A stretch of 33,274 nt of DNA from a bacterium (GTDB taxonomy: Bacteria > Actinomycetota > Aquicultoria > Aquicultorales > Aquicultoraceae). The notes beneath the pieces are model-generated. The model saw only the letters and a program-made list of their open reading frames with translations. It made no database searches and was not told the DNA's origin. This document shows positions 7,050 through 14,584 of the stretch, in pieces. Every line of letters begins with the position of its first letter. Positions within the stretch are counted from its first letter, which is position 1. The stretch is from contig CADDYS010000015.1 in the NCBI GenBank assembly GCA_902810715.1, positions 1 through 33,274 on the forward strand. Reading direction: 5' to 3'. Made by a program: the position numbers and the translations under genes.

Positions 7050-8198
7050 AGCAAGAGACGGGTCATCATCGGCATAATCATTCTTATAATTCTTATCCCT
7101 CTCGTCATAACCGCTCTTGCCCTGCAAAACCCACCGTGGGCAAACGGCCCACCGTTTATAAATATCGAGTCGGCCATCTCAAACTTTATTCTCACTCACT
7201 TTAATGTCGTAGACATTTCGGATGAGCAAAATTTAAACTCTGTGGCCAATCTTACGTATCCAAAGCTTAAGCTTCTTGATGAGGGAAAAATTAAGGTGCT
7301 TACTGCAACCGAGATAGCAAATAAGACTTATGAGAAGCCGCTTGATACAAAAGACTATTTCATCGTTGCAATAATCGATCCAGCCGATGTAGAGGGAAAG
7401 GCATATAAAGAGAGAAGAAGGGTTATCCAGGCCGTTGATGACCTTGCCGTCAAAGGCAAAATCAATGCAATTGTTGAGGCCACAGCCTCAGATATCGCAA
7501 GGGCAAACCCCTGGGGGCTAAAAGAGACCGGGCGGCTGCGCGGTGCAGGTGTTATCCGCTGCGTCATATTTGATGGCGGACACCATATCGGCACACTTCC
7601 GCTCAAGCCCGATATCCTTCTTATACCTACTATTTATTACAAGGGCAAACCCAGTGCGAGCCACTGGTATACCAGAGATACCGTCCCCTTGTACAAACTT
7701 GAAGCTGCGTTAAAAAGTGGGGCGATAGACAGTGTAATTGCGCGGTTCCCACGTGATGGGCTCCCCGTTAAAAACCCGAGCGGGATGGCGGGGCTCGTAA
7801 GACAGTCGCTTATTGATATAGTCAAGAAGAACGCCCACGATAAGGCGTCGGTGACTTTTAGAAGGCCCCCAATATCCTCGACCAACTTCGGAGAGTTCGG
7901 TGTAAGCAAGGCGTCTTTGTTTATGTCCATGGAGGTCGACCCGATGGATTCAAAAGACGCTGCAGCAAACAAGATTGCGAGCGAAGTTAAAAAGCATGAA
8001 GACCGCGACAAGAGGATCGAACACGTATATCTAGGCCTGACTTTTAGCTCAAGCAAATTCCCCCATAGGAGCAAAAAAGTGGGCTACGGAATGGATGAGC
8101 TTGAAAAATCCCTTAACAAACGCCTGCCATATAAAGTCACGGTAATGTCCGAGCCGGTAAGCACCTGGGATATTTATTTGAGCAGGATAGGATTATAG
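7047..8198 (+). CDS. Hypothetical membrane-anchored protein, 383 aa
   Basis: I do not recognise the family. Residues 5-27 form one strongly hydrophobic segment after a basic start (M-S-K-R-R), with no lipobox or clear signal-peptidase site, so this is probably an N-in signal anchor with the rest outside. The body is a mixed alpha/beta protein with conserved-looking segments VIFDGGHHIG (about 173-182) and SASHWYTRDTVPLYKLE (about 203-219) and few cysteines. It is the first gene to the right of the tRNA-bounded island and ends one base before the convergent phosphoesterase stop. Both genes look like chromosomal backbone. A hydrolase or a cell-envelope role is possible but unsupported. Confidence 0.75.
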   Translation: MSKRRVIIGIIILIILIPLVITALALQNPPWANGPPFINIESAISNFILTHFNVVDISDEQNLNSVANLTYPKLKLLDEGKIKVLTATEIANKTYEKPLDTKDYFIVAIIDPADVEGKAYKERRRVIQAVDDLAVKGKINAIVEATASDIARANPWGLKETGRLRGAGVIRCVIFDGGHHIGTLPLKPDILLIPTIYYKGKPSASHWYTRDTVPLYKLEAALKSGAIDSVIARFPRDGLPVKNPSGMAGLVRQSLIDIVKKNAHDKASVTFRRPPISSTNFGEFGVSKASLFMSMEVDPMDSKDAAANKIASEVKKHEDRDKRIEHVYLGLTFSSSKFPHRSKKVGYGMDELEKSLNKRLPYKVTVMSEPVSTWDIYLSRIGL

Positions 8199-8933
8199 CT
8201 ATATTCCAGCTTTCAATCTATCCGAAAGGGAGGTTGGAAGCCCCGCGAGAAGCATCTTCTCCTGCGTTGTCTCGACGGGGTAAGCGATACGGTGAAACTC
8301 AACCTGATAGCTTTCCGTGTCAAATATCATATAACTTGCCCGGGGGTCGCCGTCCCTGGGTTGGCCGACGCTTCCCGGGTTGATTAAGTACCTAACCCCT
8401 TTTTTGTTAAGCTCAAGAACCTGCCCATCGGCCAGGTGAATATACTCTACCGGGGCTTCGCCCGGCTTCATGAACGCAAGGGGAATATGTGAATGCCCAA
8501 CAAAGATCATCGAGGCATCCGTTTCCGATAGTATCTCATCGGCCTGCCAGGAGGATAAAACATATTCCCAGATGCCTTTTCGTGGGCTGCCATGGACAAG
8601 TATAACACCGGGAGCAGGTTCGGCGGTTGCCGGAAGCGACCTTAAGAATGCAAGCCGCTCGCCGCTCAGGTGATCTCTGTTCCATAAACAGGACTCGATT
8701 GCCTCGGCGTTAAACTCGCTTACATCGATTGCGTTTAACACACAGAGATCATGGTTGCCGATAACGCATACATGCCTGCGCTCGCGCACCAAATCAATAC
8801 AGCGTGCCGGATCGGGGCCGTAGCCTACGATGTCGCCGAGACACCAGATCTCCTCGACGTCACCCAGGCGGCCGAGAACGCTTATGATCGCTTCTGCGTT
8901 GCTGTGAATATCAGCTATCAACCCGACTTTCAA
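8199..8933 (-). CDS. Calcineurin-like metallophosphoesterase (YfcE/MJ0936-like)
   Basis: This 244-residue dimetal phosphoesterase shows all five metal and catalytic motifs in order: D-x-H (ADIHSN, 7-12), GDxxGYGP (33-40), GNHD (near 59-62), HGSP (near 115-118) and GHSH (near 146-149). Members cleave phosphodiesters or protein phosphate esters; the natural substrate is unknown. The start codon overlaps the end of the CCA-adding enzyme gene by 4 bases (ATGA), so translation is coupled, and a role in RNA or nucleotide 2',3'-cyclic phosphate processing is conceivable. No signal peptide, so it is cytoplasmic. Confidence 0.88.
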   Translation of the reverse strand: MKVGLIADIHSNAEAIISVLGRLGDVEEIWCLGDIVGYGPDPARCIDLVRERRHVCVIGNHDLCVLNAIDVSEFNAEAIESCLWNRDHLSGERLAFLRSLPATAEPAPGVILVHGSPRKGIWEYVLSSWQADEILSETDASMIFVGHSHIPLAFMKPGEAPVEYIHLADGQVLELNKKGVRYLINPGSVGQPRDGDPRASYMIFDTESYQVEFHRIAYPVETTQEKMLLAGLPTSLSDRLKAGI

Positions 8934-10267
8934 GGCTTAATCCCTTTTTCTTCCGCCCACTTATCAAGCAGAGTATAGGCCTCTTCTTTTGTTGATATCT
9001 CACCATCTAGCTTCGCATCAAGTAAGAGGTGAAGGGCCTCTCCAATCAGCGGTCCCGGCCCGAGGCCGAGGTACTGCATAACCTCATTCCCATCAATCGG
9101 CGGTCTGATCTTGGCCGTCTCTTCAGCCTCCTCAAGCCGGATGATTCTCTCCTCAAGCTCATCAAGCACGCTCAGCGCCTGGCGCATCTTGCGGGGGTTC
9201 TTTGTCGTGCAGTCGGCGCGAATTAACGTATCCAGCTTGCCCCGCAGCTCTCCGGCATCACGGATATATCTTCTGACCGCCTTGTCCGTCCATCCCATCC
9301 TGTACGTGTAGACCCGCATGTGCAGGTAAATAAGGTTTGTGACCTCAACAACGATGATCTTGGGATACTTTAGCGCACGCAGCCTTCTTCTGGTGATGGA
9401 TGCACCCACGGCGTCGTGGTTGTAGAAGGCGACTTTGCCCTCGATTATCTCCTTCGTCTCGGGTTTTCCTATGTCGTGGAAAAGCGCGGCGAGTCGCAGG
9501 ACAAGGTCCGGCTCGACACGCTCGACAACGGTAAGCGTGTGTTCAAGAACGTCCTTATGGTGATGTTCCGGGTCTTGGGTGATCTTAAGTTTTGATAGTT
9601 CGGGGATGAAGTCCTCGCTAAGGCCCGTGTTAAGAAGCAGGCGAATAGCCTTTGCGGGCTCGCGCCCGGTAAGTATCTTAGAGAACTCATCCCGTATACG
9701 CTCGGCAGATACCCTGGCAAGCTCTCCTCTATAAACCGATATTGCCTCTTCAACCTCGGGGGAGAGATGCATCCCCATCGCGGACACAAAGCGAATCGCC
9801 CTCATCATCCGTAAGGGGTCGTCGGTAAAGCTCTGCTCAGGGCTCACCGGTGTTCTAAGAACCCGCCTTATAAGATCAGCCTGGCCGTTAAACGGATCGA
9901 TAAGCCGCTCCTGCGGTAGCTCAACCGCCATTGCATTAATTGTAAAGTCGCGCCGGGATAGGTCATAGTATATATCGGTATTAAAAGTGACTTCGGGGTG
10001 GCGGGTCTTGCCCGTATAGACCTCGCTTCGAAGCGTGGTAATCTCGATTTTTAGATGCCCCTTGCTCAAACCCACCGTACCGAACCTTATACCAACAAGC
10101 CATAGGTTGTCAGCCCAGGGTTTGACAATGGCGATTATCTCATCCGGCTTGGCATCGGTCGCAAAATCCATATCCTCATGAAACTCGCCGAGCAGGGCAT
10201 CGCGCACCGTGCCTCCAACCAGGTAAAAACTCTTGCCAGCCTTCTCAAACAGGCGACTTAGTTGCAA
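8930..10267 (-). CDS. cca: CCA-adding tRNA nucleotidyltransferase with HD domain
   Basis: This class II nucleotidyltransferase/poly(A)-polymerase-family enzyme has LVGGTVRDALLG (16-27) and the catalytic D-x-D of HEDMDFATD (30-38). It also has the R-R-D-F-T-I-N-A-M-A block (about 104-113), the arginine-rich second domain (MMRAIRF), and an HD phosphohydrolase domain with A-L-F-H-D-I-G-K near 260. It adds or repairs the 3' CCA of tRNAs. The listed start is a TTG at 10267 with no Shine-Dalgarno. The frame stays open for another 19 codons to 10324, and those residues (I-F-K-H-P-V-V just before) look like the usual family N-terminus. GGAG at 10331-10334 is 6 bases before an ATA at 10322-10324, so the true start may be that non-standard codon. 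Confidence 0.9.
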   Translation of the reverse strand: MQLSRLFEKAGKSFYLVGGTVRDALLGEFHEDMDFATDAKPDEIIAIVKPWADNLWLVGIRFGTVGLSKGHLKIEITTLRSEVYTGKTRHPEVTFNTDIYYDLSRRDFTINAMAVELPQERLIDPFNGQADLIRRVLRTPVSPEQSFTDDPLRMMRAIRFVSAMGMHLSPEVEEAISVYRGELARVSAERIRDEFSKILTGREPAKAIRLLLNTGLSEDFIPELSKLKITQDPEHHHKDVLEHTLTVVERVEPDLVLRLAALFHDIGKPETKEIIEGKVAFYNHDAVGASITRRRLRALKYPKIIVVEVTNLIYLHMRVYTYRMGWTDKAVRRYIRDAGELRGKLDTLIRADCTTKNPRKMRQALSVLDELEERIIRLEEAEETAKIRPPIDGNEVMQYLGLGPGPLIGEALHLLLDAKLDGEISTKEEAYTLLDKWAEEKGIKP

Positions 10268-10321
10268 GACAACCGGGTGCTTAAATATAGGTATTAGGTT
10301 TTCTGTGTTTAAGGGCTGCTC

Positions 10322-10334
10322 TATTTAAATCTCC
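10322..10334 (-). promoter_or_regulatory. Shine-Dalgarno in front of an ATA codon, probable true start of cca
   Basis: On the minus strand AGAGGAG is followed by 6 bases and then ATA, with an in-frame TAA immediately before it. No ATG, GTG or TTG occurs between here and the TTG at 10267, which has no ribosome site. Either AUA initiates translation or an ATG has mutated or been misread. Confidence 0.45.
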
Positions 10335-10420
10335 TCTCTTCTTGGAGCGAAGGTAACCCCACCAGCTAATATAAATAATTTACCAGATAATTAGAGCTTT
10401 TAGAATCATAAAAATCACAA

Positions 10421-11119
10421 TCAGGCAGCCCTCCCCAAACGCTGGAATAGAAGCCTGCTCAGGTTTTCAATCTCCGTTGTAATCTCAACCGGCATACCGT
10501 CTTCGGTAATCTGGCACGAGACGGCGTAGCTAAGCAAGGCCAGAGCTCTGGCCGGGTACCTCGAGATTTTGTTGAAGAGATAATCCCAGTCAAGGCTCTT
10601 GGTGTTTCTGATGATTAAAAGCACGTCCTGAAAATCCTCCTGCCTGGTCGACTTCCATGAGACCAGAAGCTTTGAGTGGATAATGTCCTCCGGGGACGCG
10701 GCCAGAAAAACCGACCTGTTAAGCCTGACCGGCCTGCCCTTTGCCAAAAGTTCATCGGTTAAGACCACGCCCTCAGGATCACCCAAGAAGCCTTTGCCCA
10801 GCGCAAAAAGGATATCCATAATCTGGCCGCCTTTAAAGGCATGGTAAACCCAATTGTCGTCTGTCCTCTGCGTCCTGTAACCCAGCAAAGGCAGCATATC
10901 CATTAACCGGATTGCATCTTCTTTATAAACCAAGAAATCTATGTCTTTGGTTACCCTCGTGCGCCCATATTGGAGCATCGCGATGCCTCCGACGGCTATA
11001 AATGGAACTTTAAGCTGGTGAAGTGCTTCTATCGCATCGGCATAGACCGGTATCGCGTCTTTCATATCTTCGGGCATGAGAGGCGTAAGATCGTAAATCG
11101 GATCTTTTGCAACCGCCAT
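10421..11119 (-). CDS. Nucleotidyltransferase-fold protein (AbiEii/DUF6036-like)
   Basis: The 232-residue protein carries the polymerase-beta-like signature GG (44-45, in VGGIAM) followed by T-K-D59-I-D61-F, which supplies two metal-binding acids. The rest (S-P-E-D-I-I-H-S-K-L, about 140-150) resembles the second conserved block of AbiEii-like and DUF6036 proteins. AAGGAG is 5-6 bases before the ATG. No antitoxin-like partner gene adjoins it, so a toxin-antitoxin role is not supported. It could act on a tRNA or on a small molecule. It lies behind the Sec oxidoreductase but is separated from it by a 30-base perfect palindrome, so it is probably a separate unit. Confidence 0.7.
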   Translation of the reverse strand: MAVAKDPIYDLTPLMPEDMKDAIPVYADAIEALHQLKVPFIAVGGIAMLQYGRTRVTKDIDFLVYKEDAIRLMDMLPLLGYRTQRTDDNWVYHAFKGGQIMDILFALGKGFLGDPEGVVLTDELLAKGRPVRLNRSVFLAASPEDIIHSKLLVSWKSTRQEDFQDVLLIIRNTKSLDWDYLFNKISRYPARALALLSYAVSCQITEDGMPVEITTEIENLSRLLFQRLGRAA

Positions 11120-11187
11120 TTTGACTCCTTTCCTGGACGCAAATTAAACTCTAACCGGTGTTAGAACCGCCAGCGTTGCGCCCAAAT

Positions 11188-11217
11188 CATATGGGCCGGT
11201 TTTAACCGGCCCATATG
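11188..11217. terminator. Perfect 30-base inverted repeat, possible two-way terminator
   Basis: Two 14-base arms (CATATGGGCCGGTT and its exact complement) surround TT. The hairpin would be very stable and lies between the stop of the Sec oxidoreductase and the Shine-Dalgarno of the nucleotidyltransferase-like gene, both on the minus strand. The following ATTT on the minus strand is a poor T tract, so it may equally be a protein-binding site or a mobile palindromic unit. Confidence 0.45.
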
Positions 11218-11278
11218 AAAATAAATTTATACCTATTTATACCCGCGTTCCGTGCTTCGTGATCTAAAAACGTAACCT

Positions 11279-11959
11279 TTACATGCCGACTGCGTGCCTG
11301 ATCTCCTCAAGCAGAGAAGTCTCGGGGACAGCGCCTTCGACTGAGGTTCTCTCGTTGATCACGGTCTTGGGCACCGCCATGACAGAGTAGCGCATCGAGA
11401 TATCCGGAAACTCCGATGCCTCGAAGACGTCCGCCTTGATCTTGTCGTTTTCCATCGCCATCTGGTAGGCCAAACTGGCCGCTCTCGGGCAGTAGGGTCA
11501 CGTTGGTGTGACAAAAACCCGTATGTGAACAGGTTCCTGGATATCGGCGAGCGCTTTTCGTGTGCTGTCGCTTAGTTTAGTTTGTCTCTTCGAGACATTT
11601 ATAAGCCCATCCAAAAGGGCTGAAAATTCGTACCCCGACGGAATGCCGTAATACCTGATACCGTAGTCCTTATCCCCTACCAAGGCAAGTGCGGGTACCC
11701 CCTCAATCTCATACTGCTCCACCTTGTCCTTGTCTTTTATGAAGTCATAAACCTCTATATTTAGCTTGTCCGATATGCCGGTTAGCTCTTTAAGCATATC
11801 CTCGGTATCCTTGCAATACTCACAGGGGGTTACCTCTACCTGAACAGGCAATTCCATGCTTGGCTCATCCTGAGTAAAGTATATTACGGTAACCGACTGG
11901 TCCAGGCTGGTACTTAACAACTCGTCAATTTCACGCTTTTGATCTTCGGTAAAGACCAT
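11279..11959 (-). CDS. Selenocysteine protein disulfide oxidoreductase (double thioredoxin fold, UPYC)
   Basis: Reading through an in-frame TGA at 11498-11500 gives one 226-residue protein. Its two halves match archaeal/Aquifex-type protein disulfide oxidoreductases: the N-terminal thioredoxin fold with C46-E-Y-C49 and the C-terminal fold with P-T-U154-P-Y-C157-P-R-A. In Cys homologues the last motif is CPYC, so the TGA replaces the nucleophilic Cys. The continuation A-Y-Q-M-A-M-E-N-D and V-P-K-T-V-I-N is the conserved remainder of the same domain, in the same frame. A stem-loop GGCC-AGUUU-GGCC starts 18 bases after UGA, the right place for a bacterial SECIS. GGGAG lies 6 bases before the ATG. 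No signal peptide, so it is cytoplasmic. A simple gene caller splits it in two. A nonsense mutation at exactly this residue is the less likely alternative. Confidence 0.9.
11462..11492 (-). promoter_or_regulatory. Candidate bacterial SECIS hairpin
   Basis: Downstream of the UGA on the minus strand, GGCC (from base +18) pairs with GGCC (+27 to +30) around AGUUU, which contains a GU as bacterial SECIS loops usually do. CUG (+6 to +8) can pair with CAG (+34 to +36) as a lower stem. It would recruit SelB to decode UGA as selenocysteine. Confidence 0.5.
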
Positions 11960-12077
11960 ATCCTTCTCCCTTCTGATCCACTGGTTTTTTGCCTATATTT
12001 TCTTATATATGTCTCCAAAAACACCCTAATCAAAAACCAAAACAGGTTTGATCCATACCTTTACAACTTAATTCATG

Positions 12078-12234
12078 TGTCATTGCGAGCACCACTGTCA
12101 TTAGGAGCAAAGCGAAGCAATCTCGGAGATTGCCACGTCGCTATCGCTCCTCCTCCTAAGAAAACACTTCTTCTGCCAAAGTGTTTTCTTTCTTAAATTA
12201 CCTACTTTCAGTGGGTCGGGTGCTCGCAATGACA
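12078..12234. mobile_element. 157-bp MITE-like element with 16-bp perfect terminal inverted repeats
   Basis: The ends are TGTCATTGCGAGCACC and its exact complement. Inside are nested hairpins: GCAATCTC-G-GAGATTGC (12117-12133), flanked by GGAGC...GCTCC arms, and AAGAAAACACTT-N9-AAGTGTTTTCTT (12158-12190). It encodes nothing. Elements beginning CATTGCGAG and holding GAAGCAATCTC are widely dispersed in many bacterial genomes. No clear target duplication is visible at its edges. It sits between the Sec oxidoreductase promoter region and a TPR gene. Confidence 0.75.
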
Positions 12235-12260
12235 GTAAAACAGCATTACATAAGAATTAA

Positions 12261-12353
12261 TGTGAATCGGTACCAGTCGACAGATTTGTTGAAATGGTTA
12301 AAGCAGAACAAAAACTAATTTCTGATGGTGAGCTAAAGACAAGCTTGCAATAA
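12261..12353 (+). pseudogene. Short reading-frame fragment beside the MITE
   Basis: An open frame of 30 codons ends at TAA 12351-12353 and reads V-D-R-F-V-E-M-V-K-A-E-Q-K-L-I-S. It looks protein-like but has no ribosome site and is cut by a stop just after the MITE edge. It may be the tail of a gene broken by the insertion. No family is recognised. Confidence 0.2.
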
Positions 12354-12356
12354 GCT
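12342..12356 (-). terminator. Weak hairpin after the TPR gene
   Basis: On the minus strand AGCTT-ATTGC-AAGCT is followed by TGTCTTT, about 25 bases past the TPR stop. The stem is only 5 bp, so termination is uncertain. Confidence 0.3.
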
Positions 12357-12381
12357 GTACGGTCTTTCTGTCTTTAAGCTT

Positions 12382-12900
12382 CTACTGTAAATACTGTAAC
12401 ACCCGCTCCGCCGCAGGGTTTTTAGGATCGATTTTTTGGACCTTCTTAATGTCTGCAATCGCTTTATCTTTATCCCCCAGCATTCTATAAGCGCGTGAGC
12501 GTGCCAGCAGCGATTCGATATCCTTCGGATTATTCTTTATGGCCAGGGTAAGATCTTTTATTGAGCCTTTGAAATCCCCGTCGTCTTGCCTTATTAGCCC
12601 AAGACCTTTATAGGCCTCTGCATTCTTCTTATCGATCTTTATGGCCTCTCTTAATGCCCCGATCGCCTTTTCAGTATTGCCGTTGTTGTAGTAGAGCATT
12701 CCCATTACAGCGTAATCCGATGAATTCCTCGGGTTCAAGAGTAGTATCTTGCTATAGTTGTCTACAGCTCTTTGGTAATTACGCGCGGCAACCGCAATTG
12801 ATGTTTGCGTTTTATAATAATCTATGGCTTTTGATCTCCCAATTAGCAAACCAATGGCAACGGCTACAATAATCGCTACAATTATAATCTTTCTCTTCAC
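12382..12900 (-). CDS. Membrane-anchored TPR protein, 172 aa
   Basis: The start is taken at a GTG (12898-12900) because GAGGTGA lies 8-10 bases upstream; the frame is open 13 more codons without a ribosome site. Residues 2-22 (K-R-K-I-I-I-V-A-I-I...) form a signal anchor. The rest is three to four tetratricopeptide repeats, with recurring pattern N-x-x-x-A-x-x-x-L-G and P-x-x-x, the last unit ending D-P-K-N-P-A-A-E-R. TPRs make protein-binding scaffolds; the partner is unknown. It resembles in layout the second TPR protein at 29299-29892. The upstream STAS gene has the same orientation but 157 bases intervene, with a promoter-like pair. Confidence 0.8.
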   Translation of the reverse strand: MKRKIIIVAIIVAVAIGLLIGRSKAIDYYKTQTSIAVAARNYQRAVDNYSKILLLNPRNSSDYAVMGMLYYNNGNTEKAIGALREAIKIDKKNAEAYKGLGLIRQDDGDFKGSIKDLTLAIKNNPKDIESLLARSRAYRMLGDKDKAIADIKKVQKIDPKNPAAERVLQYLQ

Positions 12901-12982
12901 CAGAAATTCACCTCTTCTGACTTGTGCGGACTTTCCCAAGGCTGGTTACAAACAACTTTGCAGCCATATCAGATTAATACTA

Positions 12983-13000
12983 AGTATAACGCAAGTCCAA
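12983..13000 (-). promoter_or_regulatory. Weak promoter-like -10 with repeated TTGGAC
   Basis: TATACT (12983-12988) lies 17 bases from a TTGGAC at 13006-13011; a second TTGGAC is at 12995-13000. This direct repeat around the TPR gene's promoter could be an activator site or chance. Confidence 0.3.
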
Positions 13001-13057
13001 CCGTTGTCCAACAAGATAATCCTTATTTTGTTTATATTTTAACGATTATGGATTTTT

Positions 13058-13426
13058 TTAGGGAAAGCACCTTTCCCCCAGAGCCCAGAGAGCCTCTCCA
13101 ATTGAAGAAGCGATATTTAAGATGTTGCCAAGCGGATTTATCTTACGTTTATAGTCGCCATTTAACCCAACCACGACAATTTTTCCGCCGTTCTCTTCGA
13201 TTTTATGCCTCGCCCAGAGGATGGCGGCAAAACCACTATTGTCGATATAGCGCAGGTTTTTTACGTCAACAATAAGTTTTTTTTGCCCTTCATTGATTAT
13301 CCCGGCCATTGTGTCTTTGAGGAGTTGAGCGGAACAGATATCACATTCACCATCCGCTATAACCATATTTACGCTATTAACTGCCACACATCTGACTCTT
13401 AGCTCGTTTACTTGTCTTTCAAACAA
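13058..13426 (-). CDS. STAS-domain anti-sigma factor antagonist-like protein
   Basis: The fold is a STAS domain of the SpoIIAA/RsbV type: strands V-N-M-V-I-A-D-G and K-K-L-I-V-D-V-K-N-L-R-Y-I-D, then the switch loop D-N-S-G-F-A-A-I-L. The Ser of DNSG is in the position phosphorylated by anti-sigma kinases and dephosphorylated by SpoIIE-type phosphatases. I place the start at TTG 13424-13426 because AGAGGTGAT precedes it by 6-9 bases; a longer frame (to 13462) has no ribosome site. A SpoIIE phosphatase is encoded at 19022-21571, so a partner-switching link is possible but unproven. The protein would be about 122 residues and cytoplasmic. Confidence 0.8.
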   Translation of the reverse strand: MFERQVNELRVRCVAVNSVNMVIADGECDICSAQLLKDTMAGIINEGQKKLIVDVKNLRYIDNSGFAAILWARHKIEENGGKIVVVGLNGDYKRKINPLGNILNIASSIGEALWALGERCFP

Positions 13427-13535
13427 GGATGGATCACCTCTACGAAGCCATACGAACAACAATAACTAATCCACATTTTTTAGTTCCCAAAACCTGTGGC
13501 GTGAAACATGGGTATACAACTTGGGGGTGGTAAAA

Positions 13536-13742
13536 ATGTCGCGAGTTACATTTAGATTTATTGACGGAACTGTAATAACGGTCGATGAGCATGATATTGA
13601 TTACAATAAGCCAATGGAAGGCTTTGTTAGCGTTTGGGTTAGAGACGAGAATGTTATCAGGGTCTGGCCGGCAAGACAAATCGAGCAGATGGAGATCAGG
13701 CCGGAAAGGGTTCTAAAAGTTGTAGAATCAGAAGCGGCTTAA
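13536..13742 (+). CDS. Small hypothetical protein, 68 aa
   Basis: GGGGGTGG ends 5 bases before the ATG at 13536, a strong ribosome site, so the upstream TTG at 13521 is not used. The product is rich in beta-forming residues (VTFRFIDGTVITVDEHD, FVSVWVRDENVIRVWP, ends R-V-L-K-V-V) and acidic, with no Cys. It looks like a small beta-barrel or sheet protein. Its stop codon lies in the stem of a terminator shared with the convergent cbiO. No family is recognised. It starts over 100 bases from the divergent STAS gene. Confidence 0.7.
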   Translation: MSRVTFRFIDGTVITVDEHDIDYNKPMEGFVSVWVRDENVIRVWPARQIEQMEIRPERVLKVVESEAA

Positions 13743-13758
13743 AACTCTTAAGCCGCTT
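13732..13758. terminator. Bidirectional terminator shared by two convergent stop codons
   Basis: AAGCGGCTTAA and its exact complement flank AACTC. The TAA of the 68-aa gene and the TAA of cbiO are both inside the stem, so each gene ends in the hairpin that terminates it. The plus strand continues TT, the minus strand gives CTT; T tracts are short. Confidence 0.7.
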
Positions 13759-14584
13759 TTCCTATAAGCTCGGCGATGCTCTGAATCAGCTTCTTGGGGT
13801 CGTTTGTGTACGGTATCTCGATTCCCCTCTTTCTAAGCTCCACAACGACCTCCGCGATTAGAGGCGGTTCGAGGTTAATCGATCTTATAAAACCAACCTG
13901 GCTGAATATCTCCCGAGGTTTGCCGGAGAGAAGTATGTTGCCGTGTGCCATCACATAAACATGGTCTGCAATCTGCGGCACGATGTTTACATCGTGCGTG
14001 GTAAATATTACGGCGGTTCCGTAATCACGGTTAAACTCGTTGAGAATCCTTGTGATGTCGTTTTTAGACCTTGGATCCAACCCCTCGAAAGGCTCATCAA
14101 GGATGAGAAGTTTTGGGTGTGTAATTATTGCACCCGCCAGGGCAACTTTCTTTTTCTCTCCCCCACTTAAATAGTGGGTGATTTTATCCTTTAGGTCTGT
14201 TATGCCTATCTGCGCAAGCATCTCGTTTGCCAGGTGCTCGGTAATCTCGGGAGGATAGCCGTAGTTTATGGGAGAGAAAGTCACATCATCCCAGACGGTC
14301 GGGGCTATCAACTGGGCATCAATGTTTTGAAAAACAACCCCAAGGTACTCCCTTATCTTGTTAAAATCCTTGTTCGGATCAACTCCGAATACGCTTACCT
14401 CACCCTCAACCGGCTTTAGCAGGCCCATAAGATGGTTAAGAAGCGTAGTCTTACCGGAGCCATTTGGCCCAAGAACCGCTACCTTCTCGTGTTCTTTTAC
14501 TACAAACTCAAATCCGCAGATCTTAACCTCGGTTTGGTCGGGATAGATATGTCGCAGGCAGCCGACCTTTACGATTTCTTCCAT
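13748..14584 (-). CDS. cbiO: ECF transporter ATPase for cobalt/nickel
   Basis: This 278-residue ABC ATPase has Walker A GPNGSGKTT (39-47), Q-loop F-Q86, signature LSGGE (139-143), Walker B LLILDEP (159-165) and a D-loop G-L-D-P. It powers an energy-coupling-factor importer with the CbiQ and CbiM proteins encoded just upstream. Its ATG overlaps the CbiQ stop by 1 base (TGATG), so the three are translationally coupled. One ATPase gene is present, so the cytoplasmic pair should be a homodimer. The metal (Co or Ni) cannot be told from this subunit. Confidence 0.9.
   Translation of the reverse strand: MEEIVKVGCLRHIYPDQTEVKICGFEFVVKEHEKVAVLGPNGSGKTTLLNHLMGLLKPVEGEVSVFGVDPNKDFNKIREYLGVVFQNIDAQLIAPTVWDDVTFSPINYGYPPEITEHLANEMLAQIGITDLKDKITHYLSGGEKKKVALAGAIITHPKLLILDEPFEGLDPRSKNDITRILNEFNRDYGTAVIFTTHDVNIVPQIADHVYVMAHGNILLSGKPREIFSQVGFIRSINLEPPLIAEVVVELRKRGIEIPYTNDPKKLIQSIAELIGKAA

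Noticed and set aside
11498-11500. Calling the TGA a frameshift or nonsense mutation in a dead oxidoreductase
   Set aside because: The TGA replaces precisely the catalytic Cys, both halves stay in one frame, and the second oxidoreductase in the window shows the same substitution.
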